The notes under the pieces were generated by a model, which saw nothing but the letters and a program-made list of their open reading frames with translations, searched no databases and was not told the origin of the DNA. DNA of 22,532 bases from a virus. The position numbers and the translations under genes are program-made. The stretch lies in the IMG/VR virus record IMGVR_UViG_3300021376_005134, positions 1 through 22,532 of that record; one strand, written 5' to 3'. Shown piece after piece: positions 6,907 through 13,033 of this stretch (positions are counted from its first letter, which is position 1; every line of letters starts with the position of its first letter).

Positions 6907-7604
6907 ATATAACTTACGTTGTTAATAGTAATTTTTCTTTTTATGAAAAATCTACTAAAGTTTTATTTGATAGTATAGATAAGATAGACCCAACTAGACG
7001 TAACAACTTTACCGTTATAGTAGGTGAATCACCTTATACTGAAACAAAATACATAAATTCAGTAAAACATTGTTTTGTTGAATATGGTGGTATCGACTTT
7101 ACCGCTGCTTATTATATTGCCTGTAATCAGGATCAGTTTAAAGGTTATGTGTTTTATACACATGATACTGTTTATATGGGTCCTAATTTTTTTAATTTAG
7201 TTACTAAAAATTTTAGGGGTATTCATTACAAAAGATTGAGAACCAGATGGGGTATGAATATAGGTCTTTTTCGTAAAGATACATTTATACGTTATAAAAA
7301 TATTTTAGAAACATTAATTTTTAAAAAATTTGATGAAGAAACAAAACGGTACTATAAAGTTTTAGGTGCTAGATATGAGGATATAATTTGTAGAATGGTT
7401 GATGATGATTCGGAAATATTCGAGGAACAACATATTAGTGATACATATCAAATAAATGACGACGAACAATATTATCAAACCGATGTTGATATATACAATA
7501 CAGGGGTGTTACGTAATATTATTTACATACCCGAACTTGATTTTTATAAAATAAAAGCTAATATGGGTTCAATAGATCATGATAAATGTGTAATAAATTT
7601 ATGA
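6903..7604 (+). CDS. Putative GT-A-like protein at the end of the sugar cassette
   Basis: 233 residues. It starts MNITYVVNSNFSFYEKST and contains a central G-Y-V-F-Y-T-H-D-T-V-Y-M-G (81-93), placed where a GT-A fold carries its metal-binding acidic motif (H-D instead of D-x-D). W-G-M-N-I-G-L-F follows, then G-A-R-Y-E-D-I-I-C-R-M, which resembles the late E-D region of GT-A enzymes. The match is partial, so the enzyme could be inactive or a distinct family. It is translationally coupled to the epimerase (ATGA) and to the next small gene (ATGA), so it belongs to the same unit. No membrane segment is seen. Substrate unknown. Confidence 0.5.
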   Translation: MNITYVVNSNFSFYEKSTKVLFDSIDKIDPTRRNNFTVIVGESPYTETKYINSVKHCFVEYGGIDFTAAYYIACNQDQFKGYVFYTHDTVYMGPNFFNLVTKNFRGIHYKRLRTRWGMNIGLFRKDTFIRYKNILETLIFKKFDEETKRYYKVLGARYEDIICRMVDDDSEIFEEQHISDTYQINDDEQYYQTDVDIYNTGVLRNIIYIPELDFYKIKANMGSIDHDKCVINL

Positions 7605-7801
7605 CAAATATTCAAACAATACAATACACTCAACATCATTTTAAGACTGAAGACCTACAAAAGGTTTTTCAGAAGTATAATATTAGACCAGAACACCCAT
7701 TCGATGCAAAAGAGTTTATTGATGATATTCAAAAAATTATCACCTCAGTAACTTCAATTGCATACCCAATTACCATTGACAATGGAGTAGTTTATCATTG
7801 A
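7601..7801 (+). CDS. Small hypothetical protein, 66 residues
   Basis: The start is taken at ATG 7601 (ATGA overlap with the previous stop); an in-frame start at 7586 would add five residues. The product begins MTNIQTIQYTQHHFKTEDLQ. It has a mixed charged composition, with F-D-A-K-E-F-I-D-D-I-Q-K-I-I likely to form an amphipathic helix. No cysteine pattern, membrane helix or known motif is visible. It links the sugar cassette to the DUF366 gene after a 32-base gap. Function not recognised. Confidence 0.55.
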   Translation: MTNIQTIQYTQHHFKTEDLQKVFQKYNIRPEHPFDAKEFIDDIQKIITSVTSIAYPITIDNGVVYH

Positions 7802-7833
7802 TTTTTTAAAGAAAAAATACATAATACAAGAGT

Positions 7834-8427
7834 ATGTTTATTAAAACGAAAACAGCGTACGATGGTTTAATTCTCCACAATAGGTTTGCATATAAGTTTT
7901 TTAAAGATAGGGTATTACCTATTGGTAACATTATTGCTTTTAGAGGCACCATGGAGGTGCTTGCTGAAGGTATGATTGATCAGGAAGATGTAGATAAAAA
8001 GGATTTTATATGGAGTGAAGATGCATTAAATTTTCTTTGGGAAATACCTCTACTTGGTGATAATATATTTGGGGCTGTTTCATATCAGCGTTTGTTTTGT
8101 GCAAATGTTGGTAATTTAGTTGGTAAATATCTTAATGCAAAGGTTGATGTTAGAGGAGATGATATTTATGTTCTTAAGGAACATAAACAGCGAGGGTTAA
8201 TAAGCCCTGAAGGTAAGTGTAGCGTTAGTATTACCCATGTTAAAAACGGTGCTGCTTTAGGTCATCTAGGTATTAATATTAAAGCTGGTGATCGTGCACC
8301 TGTATTTGCTTTTAGCACGGAACTCAACGATAAGCAAGTAGAAGACTTTGCAACAGATGTTATTAATTTGTTTTATGAGATGAACGATAATATATTTGTT
8401 GCAGGTACCAAGATTATATCACATTAA
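7834..8427 (+). CDS. DUF366 family protein
   Basis: 197 residues, about the family's usual length. The family pattern is followed throughout: Y-D-G at 9-11, G-N-I-I-A-F-R-G (31-38), M-I-D-Q-E-D-V (47-53), Y-Q-R-L (84-87), R-G-D-D-I-Y-V (107-113), K-C-S-V-S-I (128-133), G-H-L-G-I-N-I (143-149) and A-P-V-F-A-F near 155. DUF366 proteins are known mainly from archaea and some bacteria; their function is not established. The conserved Arg, Asp and His residues in short turns look enzyme-like, which is inference. It sits before a gp62-like gene with one base between stop and start. There are no targeting signals. Confidence 0.8.
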   Translation: MFIKTKTAYDGLILHNRFAYKFFKDRVLPIGNIIAFRGTMEVLAEGMIDQEDVDKKDFIWSEDALNFLWEIPLLGDNIFGAVSYQRLFCANVGNLVGKYLNAKVDVRGDDIYVLKEHKQRGLISPEGKCSVSITHVKNGAALGHLGINIKAGDRAPVFAFSTELNDKQVEDFATDVINLFYEMNDNIFVAGTKIISH

Positions 8428-8428
8428 T

Positions 8429-8839
8429 ATGTTATTTGATACCTTAAATGATATACTAATATCTAAAAAAGGTGATCAATTAGATAACATAGATAATGAA
8501 AAAGAGTACAGCGGTTATTTAATTAACCGCTGGCTTTCTATGTATTCACCTAATTTAGCTATTATTATTAACGAAACTGTAAACAAATATTACAATAATT
8601 TTATAACAAAAAAGGAACATTATAAATTTTTATGTAAAATAATACCCAATTCATCGAGGAAGAAAATTGAATATTTCAAAAAAGATAAAGCTGAAAATCA
8701 AATAGATGATAAAATTATCGGGTTTTTAGACAAAAATATGCAGTTATCAAAGCGAGAAATTTATCAATATGTAGATATGGGTATTATTGATTATAAATCT
8801 ATTTCTAATAAATTAAAATATTATGAGCAAAAAAGCTGA
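8429..8839 (+). CDS. Clamp-loader small subunit-like protein (T4 gp62-like)
   Basis: 136 residues from ATG 8429, one base after the previous stop; a longer frame from 8396 lies inside the upstream gene. The N-terminus M-L-F-D-T-L-N-D-I-L leads to E-Y-S-G-Y-L-I-N-R-W-L-S (26-37), P-N-L-A-I-I-I-N-E-T-V-N (41-52) and F-L-C-K-I-I-P-N-S-S-R-K-K-I (67-80). L-S-K-R-E-I-Y-Q-Y (106-114) and a terminal short helix follow. This N-R-x-L-S / N-E-x-N / I-P / K-K series is the pattern of phage clamp-loader A subunits (T4 gp62), which with gp44 load the gp45 sliding clamp. T4 gp62 is longer (187 residues). No gp44 or gp45 is in the window, so the assignment rests on pattern alone. A 9-bp hairpin lies within the gene at 8509-8532. 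Confidence 0.6.
   Translation: MLFDTLNDILISKKGDQLDNIDNEKEYSGYLINRWLSMYSPNLAIIINETVNKYYNNFITKKEHYKFLCKIIPNSSRKKIEYFKKDKAENQIDDKIIGFLDKNMQLSKREIYQYVDMGIIDYKSISNKLKYYEQKS
8509..8532 (+). other. Perfect 9-bp hairpin inside the gp62-like gene
   Basis: CAGCGGTTA (8509-8517) and TAACCGCTG (8524-8532) pair perfectly around a TTTAAT loop. It is GC-richer than its surroundings, and it encodes S-G-Y-L-I-N-R-W. No T-run follows, so it is not a terminator. It could be an mRNA stability or translational element; chance or codon constraint is possible. Confidence 0.4.
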
Positions 8840-9245
8840 TATAGATTCATTAGGTCCAATTCAAAAGAGTCTTATTGATCTATCAAATCCACACAACCAA
8901 TCTTTTGATTCTGTTTTAAGAGGTTTTTCGTTAAGTAAAATCTTAAGTGATATAATCTTAGTTGAATACACTGACTTTGGGGATAATAATGGTACCACAA
9001 TATTACGTAATGGTATTGCAATACCATTAAATGCAACAACTCAGGCATGGAGAATAGGTAAAGTTGTATTGGCAGGTGAATCGGTAAATCTTGTTAAGAA
9101 AGGTGACTACATTTGTTTCCCTAATAATATGGGTGTCCAGATAAGTAATTTACAAGTTGATGAACACGGTAAAATAGATAAAGGTGTATTTCTTAACGAA
9201 CAAAGAATATTTGGAGTCGTGAAACCAATAAATGAAAGTAAGTAG
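8823..9245 (+). CDS. Putative GroES/gp31-like co-chaperonin
   Basis: 140 residues; ATG 8823 overlaps the upstream gene by 17 bases. Residues 40-140 read like a GroES-fold chain: I-L-S-D-I-I-L-V-E-Y (40-49), a flexible G-T-T-I-L-R-N-G-I-A-I-P segment (57-68) placed like a mobile loop, I-G-K-V-V-L-A-G (78-85), K-K-G-D-Y-I-C-F-P (92-100), and a final strand with F-L-N-E-Q-R-I-F-G-V-V. GroES and T4 gp31 close the GroEL cage; gp31 is needed to fold the T4 major capsid protein. About 40 N-terminal residues precede the domain. The fold is suggested by pattern only; a different small beta-barrel is the main alternative. Confidence 0.5.
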   Translation: MSKKADIDSLGPIQKSLIDLSNPHNQSFDSVLRGFSLSKILSDIILVEYTDFGDNNGTTILRNGIAIPLNATTQAWRIGKVVLAGESVNLVKKGDYICFPNNMGVQISNLQVDEHGKIDKGVFLNEQRIFGVVKPINESK

Positions 9246-9609
9246 AGATCAACTCAAAACAATTCTTCTCAATAATGTATGTGAAATAAGATTTGAGAGA
9301 AGAAGACCTTTATTAGGTAGACCACCATTTAGAAGAATGATGGCTACTTTGAGTTACTCTTTACTTAATAGCACTAATGGTAGGTTAACATTAAACTTTA
9401 GACCTACCATTAGATTACCACGTTACAATCCCAGACAAAAGAATCTTCTTATTGTTTGGGATATTTTCATGCAGGACTATAGAAATGTAAACTGTGATGA
9501 TGTTGAAATTGTTGCTACAATTCCTGCTAATGATAAATTTTGGGAATATTTTGCAAACGTATTGCAAAATATGACCCCACAAGAAAAACTTAATTTTCAA
9601 AATAAATGA
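9232..9609 (+). CDS. Sm-like beta-barrel protein, WYL_2 (DUF2693)-like
   Basis: 125 residues; the start overlaps the upstream gene by 14 bases and the stop gives ATGA with the next start. The pattern V-C-E-I-R-F-E-R-R-R (16-25), then R-R-M-M-A-T-L (34-40), and later L-L-I-V-W-D-I followed by Y-R-N-V-N-C-D-D-V-E-I-V resembles WYL_2/DUF2693 proteins. These are small Sm/SH3-like barrels common in T4-like cyanophages, where R-x-M-x-x-T-L and V-x-D-x-x-x-x-x-R are conserved. The insertion between the two halves (about 45-70) is longer than I would expect. The role is unknown, perhaps nucleic-acid binding. The very basic N-terminal segment fits that. A 12-bp perfect inverted repeat lies in the gene (9374-9413). 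Confidence 0.5.
   Translation: MKVSRDQLKTILLNNVCEIRFERRRPLLGRPPFRRMMATLSYSLLNSTNGRLTLNFRPTIRLPRYNPRQKNLLIVWDIFMQDYRNVNCDDVEIVATIPANDKFWEYFANVLQNMTPQEKLNFQNK
9374..9413 (+). repeat. Perfect 12-bp inverted repeat inside a coding region
   Basis: CTAATGGTAGGT (9374-9385) and ACCTACCATTAG (9402-9413) are perfect complements separated by 16 bases, able to form a stem-loop in mRNA or a cruciform. It lies mid-gene in the WYL_2-like ORF, encoding N-G-R-L through R-P-T-I-R. No T-run follows. A protein-binding site or mRNA structure is possible; chance is less easy than for shorter repeats. Confidence 0.5.
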
Positions 9610-9944
9610 CTAAAGAAATAATAGAGTCGCGTTTATTGCATTTTTTACAAAGAAAAATTGGTATATACAACCAAAATAATAAACTTTTAAAGAGTGGTAA
9701 ATTAACTTTGCTTAATATACGTGAATATACTATTCAATTTATTTTTACTAAACCTACCGGTATTTTTAATTATGAAATACCTTACCCCTTTAATGCAATT
9801 AATGAAAACAACACATTGACACTTGATTATAAGTTAAACACACTATCTAAAAACAACGATATTATAAACTATAAATTTATAATACATACACCCAATAAAA
9901 AGAATAAGTTTTACGATACGTTAATTTTTATTAAAGAAATATGA
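9606..9944 (+). CDS. Hypothetical protein, 112 residues
   Basis: Starts by ATGA overlap with the WYL_2-like gene and ends by ATGA overlap with the zinc-ribbon-like gene, which supports translation. It begins MTKEIIESRLLHFLQRKIGI and is Lys/Asn/Ile-rich. A helical N-terminus is followed by alternating hydrophobic residues suggesting beta strands (E-Y-T-I-Q-F-I-F, Y-K-F-I-I-H-T). There is no membrane helix, cysteine motif or recognised domain. Function unknown. Confidence 0.6.
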   Translation: MTKEIIESRLLHFLQRKIGIYNQNNKLLKSGKLTLLNIREYTIQFIFTKPTGIFNYEIPYPFNAINENNTLTLDYKLNTLSKNNDIINYKFIIHTPNKKNKFYDTLIFIKEI

Positions 9945-10195
9945 AAAAATTTTTTAGTATTTACTCGGGAATTTGCTATGAAATCTTAGATGAAGAAGTA
10001 GATTTATTAGATCAAGGTCAGATACCTATTAAAGAGTACCCTAAAGATAACTGTAAACATTGTTACGGTAAAGGTTATATCAATAAAGACAGTAAAACCA
10101 ATGTTTACGTATTATGTAAATGTATGGTAAAAAATGTGGAAATTGATTTATCTAAATATTACATTGAAAATATAAGATTACATTCTACAAAATAA
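9941..10195 (+). CDS. Small zinc-ribbon-like protein, 84 residues
   Basis: Cys38-x-x-Cys41-Y-G-K-G and Cys59-x-Cys61 form a plausible four-cysteine metal site. C-x-x-C-x-G-x-G is the half-motif of DnaJ-type zinc fingers, and the second half is reduced to C-x-C. The first 35 residues are acidic (D-E-E-V-D-L-L-D). No DNA- or protein-binding partner can be named; small zinc proteins in T4-like phages often modulate transcription or protein interaction, but this is inference. It is coupled to the upstream gene by ATGA. A 39-base gap without recognisable signal separates it from the helicase. Confidence 0.6.
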   Translation: MKKFFSIYSGICYEILDEEVDLLDQGQIPIKEYPKDNCKHCYGKGYINKDSKTNVYVLCKCMVKNVEIDLSKYYIENIRLHSTK

Positions 10196-10234
10196 ACTTG
10201 TTTCAAAATAAGATTTCAACTAGAATTATCAAGA

Positions 10235-11860
10235 ATGTCGAAAATACTTGAAAGTTTTCCTACTGGGTTTACACCTACAACAGCACAGGAAAATGCTCTT
10301 AAACAAATTGGTAAGGCTATTGCCAACAAACAAAAATATATAATTGTTAGAGCACCTACAGGTTCAGGAAAAAGTTTTATATCACGTACACTTGGTAATT
10401 TAAGTCAAGATTGTACATCAGAGTTTAAAAGACTTATCGAATCGTATGACGCATTCAAAACTGATCAGTATGGTGATTTTTTATATGAAGCTGATTGTCT
10501 TTTAGAACCACAACACGGTGCATTTGCACTAACAATTACCAAACAGTTACAAGATCAGTATCTTGAACTATTTAATGATTCACCAAAATTAAAAGGTAAG
10601 TCTAATTATAGGTGTAATGTAGATGAAAATTTTGACGTAGAAGCCGCACCATGTATTCTATCAACCACTCTTAAAAATAACTGTTGGTCTAATAACGTAT
10701 GTAGTTATTACAATGAACGTAAAGCTTTACTAACATCAAAGTTTGGCATTTTAAATTATAGTATGTTTTTAGCTTTACCATACCATGTAAAGCGTAAAAA
10801 TTATATTGTTTGTGATGAAGCCAGTGAACTTGAAGAAGAACTTACAAATAGATATGGTCTAAATTTAGATTACAATAAACTAAATTTAGCAGGTATTAAA
10901 GTTAAGAAAGTTACTTCAGATAAATACGATACAATTTATAGTTGGTTAACTCAACTTAATATTGCTATAACCGAACAATGTGAATATTTAAAAGAAAAAG
11001 CATCTAGTAAGATAGCTAATCTAACAATTGGTGATCGTATAAAACTTAAATTTCTAGGTAATATAGGTAGACAAATTGAAAATGTTACCGATTTATGGGG
11101 TAAATGTGAGTTCATCGTAGACAAAACAAGTGAAAAATTAACATTAACACCTTTAAACGTTGATGTTTTAACGAAAAATATTTTTGATCATGGAGACCAT
11201 ATTGTTTTAATGTCTGCAACTATAACCAAACCAGAACTATTTGCAAAAACTCTCGGTATTAAAGATTATACATTTATAGATGTAGATTCGACATTTGACC
11301 CTAAAAAATCACCTATTTATATATCTACAAAATTACCGTTAAATTATGAAAATTTAAAGAAAAACTTACCAATTATTGCACAACAAATACAAGAATTGTG
11401 TGATAACCACCCTAATGAAAAAGGTTTAATACATACACATACAAGTGAAATATGTAATTATCTACAAAATAAATTAAAGGGTGATAGATTCATTTTTAGA
11501 GATGAAACTACGAATAACGAAAAGATGTTAGATATACATTTAAAATCATCAGAACCAACAGTTTTGGTGAGCCCTTCATTAGGATTCGGTACCGATTTAA
11601 ATGGTGATAAAGGTAGATTTCAAATTATCGTTAAAACACCGTATCCTCCATTATCTAATAAGCGTATCAAACGTAAATTTGATATTGACAAGACCTGGTA
11701 TGTTAGTAAAACCATTAATACTCTAGTGCAGATGTCAGGTAGATGTACCAGAAGTAAACAAGATCACTCTATAACTTACGTATTAGATGCTACAGCATTT
11801 AGATTAATTAAGGATAATATTTCAGTTTTACCCAAGCATTTCATAGAACGTATTGTATGA
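10235..11860 (+). CDS. DinG/XPD-like superfamily 2 DNA helicase with probable 4Fe-4S cluster
   Basis: 541 residues. Walker A is A-P-T-G-S-G-K-S (40-47). A motif Ia-like L-T-I-T-K-Q-L-Q-D-Q-Y (99-109) follows, then cysteines 127 (S-N-Y-R-C), 140, 150 and 156 (C-S-Y-Y) lie between motifs Ia and II, where XPD and DinG bind a 4Fe-4S cluster. N-Y-S-M-F (174-178) precedes motif II as D194-E-A-S, where DEAH is usual. M-S-A-T-I (326-330), G-F-G-T-D-L-N and Q-M-S-G-R-C-T-R (499-506) are motifs III, V and VI. The enzyme should unwind DNA 5' to 3' using ATP, in phage replication or repair. It is shorter than E. coli DinG (716 residues) because the accessory regions are small. The last bases overlap the gp15-like gene. 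Confidence 0.85.
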   Translation: MSKILESFPTGFTPTTAQENALKQIGKAIANKQKYIIVRAPTGSGKSFISRTLGNLSQDCTSEFKRLIESYDAFKTDQYGDFLYEADCLLEPQHGAFALTITKQLQDQYLELFNDSPKLKGKSNYRCNVDENFDVEAAPCILSTTLKNNCWSNNVCSYYNERKALLTSKFGILNYSMFLALPYHVKRKNYIVCDEASELEEELTNRYGLNLDYNKLNLAGIKVKKVTSDKYDTIYSWLTQLNIAITEQCEYLKEKASSKIANLTIGDRIKLKFLGNIGRQIENVTDLWGKCEFIVDKTSEKLTLTPLNVDVLTKNIFDHGDHIVLMSATITKPELFAKTLGIKDYTFIDVDSTFDPKKSPIYISTKLPLNYENLKKNLPIIAQQIQELCDNHPNEKGLIHTHTSEICNYLQNKLKGDRFIFRDETTNNEKMLDIHLKSSEPTVLVSPSLGFGTDLNGDKGRFQIIVKTPYPPLSNKRIKRKFDIDKTWYVSKTINTLVQMSGRCTRSKQDHSITYVLDATAFRLIKDNISVLPKHFIERIV

Positions 11861-13013
11861 GTATACAATAAATAACTATGTGAAGTTTGAAACCTTTCAT
11901 TTTGAAGTAAAAGATTTACTTACACAATTTTGTAATGCTTTTGATAGTATTGTAATAAAAAGATTTGATAATAACCGTAATGTTGTAAGTAAAATAAATG
12001 TCAGATACCTTTATTCACCAAAACAAAGGGTTTTATATGATTTAGTTAACAAAGCTCAAAATATAGATATACCATGTATTGCTGTCAATATATCGAGTAT
12101 ATCACGTGACGAGTCACGTGTTTTCAATAAGTTGGACGGGTTTTATGAAAATAGTGTAAGCAAATCCTATTTTTATAAAACCCCTATTCCTGTTAATATA
12201 GACGTATCAATGTCTATAATAACTAAGTATCAAACTGATCTTGATCAAATATTAACAAATTTTATACCTTATACGAATCCGTATATTATTATTTCGTGGA
12301 AAGTCCCTAAAGATGTAAACTTACCATATCTACAAGAAATAAGATCAGAAGTGTTATGGTCAGGTTCGATTAGTATGAATTACCCCACTGAATTAGATGG
12401 TAGTTCAAAATATAGAATAACTGCAGATACTTCATTTACAATTAAAGGTTGGATGTTTAGAAATGACAACAACCCTGTTGGTAACATATACACTATTGAC
12501 ACAAATTTTTACGGGGTAAGTGCAATAGATGTAGATCTCAATACAACTATTGACGATTTAGTAAGGTATAATAATTCTTTATCTGCATCTGTTGATACGT
12601 TGCAAATAAAGGCATTACCTGCTTTATCAAGTACTGAAACGTCGTTTATCTTTGACGGTAATAAAGCTACAACAACAACTCTGTATATAGGTAATTTACC
12701 TGTAATATTTATTAGAGGAGCATTTTTTAGTACATTACCGCAAATGGAATATACTAAAAAGGTGTTTTTATCTGCAAACACACTAGGAATTTTGCCTACG
12801 TTATCAAGTGTTAATTTTTACTCTAATACATCTGTATCTGCTACAAACCCACCATTTAGCGCGTATGAAATTGTTAAAAATGGTGGTAATATAGATTATT
12901 TTGAAAATGCTATATCTATAACACTTCCGCCAATTAGTTCTGCAACTAACTATAGTATAATAATTTCAAATGAATCAGGTTATAAAACATATATTACGGG
13001 TGTAATACAATAA
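11853..13013 (+). CDS. Tail sheath stabiliser/completion protein, T4 gp15-like, with C-terminal extension
   Basis: 386 residues from TTG 11853. A GTG at 11880 would give a product whose N-terminus aligns in length with T4 gp15 up to the conserved I-x-I-K-R (residues 33-37 here), so either start may be used. Residues 1-220 follow gp15: I-V-I-K-R; K-I-N-V-R-Y-L-Y-S-P-K; F-Y-K-T-P-I-P-V-N-I-D-V-S-M-S-I (from about 107); T-K-Y-Q-T-D-L-D-Q-I-L; and F-T-I-K-G-W-M-F (about 195). gp15 caps the finished tail and joins it to the head. T4 gp15 has 272 residues. The extra C-terminal part (220-386) is Ser/Thr/Asn-rich and beta-like, and is not recognised. AATAAATA at 11867-11874 is late-box-like and lies inside the frame. 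Confidence 0.72.
   Translation: MYEYTINNYVKFETFHFEVKDLLTQFCNAFDSIVIKRFDNNRNVVSKINVRYLYSPKQRVLYDLVNKAQNIDIPCIAVNISSISRDESRVFNKLDGFYENSVSKSYFYKTPIPVNIDVSMSIITKYQTDLDQILTNFIPYTNPYIIISWKVPKDVNLPYLQEIRSEVLWSGSISMNYPTELDGSSKYRITADTSFTIKGWMFRNDNNPVGNIYTIDTNFYGVSAIDVDLNTTIDDLVRYNNSLSASVDTLQIKALPALSSTETSFIFDGNKATTTTLYIGNLPVIFIRGAFFSTLPQMEYTKKVFLSANTLGILPTLSSVNFYSNTSVSATNPPFSAYEIVKNGGNIDYFENAISITLPPISSATNYSIIISNESGYKTYITGVIQ
12103..12120 (+). other. 7-bp hairpin with CACGTG repeats in the gp15-like gene
   Basis: CACGTGA and TCACGTG pair around CGAG. Each arm holds the palindrome CACGTG. It encodes S-R-D-E-S-R, a short duplicated S-R, so codon duplication may explain it. Another CACGTG occurs at 17993-17998. 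Confidence 0.25.
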
Positions 13014-13016
13014 TAA

Positions 13017-13024
13017 CTTAAATA
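13017..13024 (+). promoter_or_regulatory. Late-promoter-like box before the first repeat protein
   Basis: CTTAAATA, 6/8 to TATAAATA, nine bases before ATG 13034, in the 20-base gap after the gp15-like gene. The fixed distance shared with the boxes before 15168, 18037 and 21835 is the main support. Confidence 0.4.
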
Positions 13025-13033
13025 TATAATAAT

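Noticed and set aside
8396-8428. Longer N-terminus for the gp62-like gene
   Set aside because: It would overlap the end of the DUF366 gene. The start at 8429 directly follows its stop and fits the gp62-like N-terminus.
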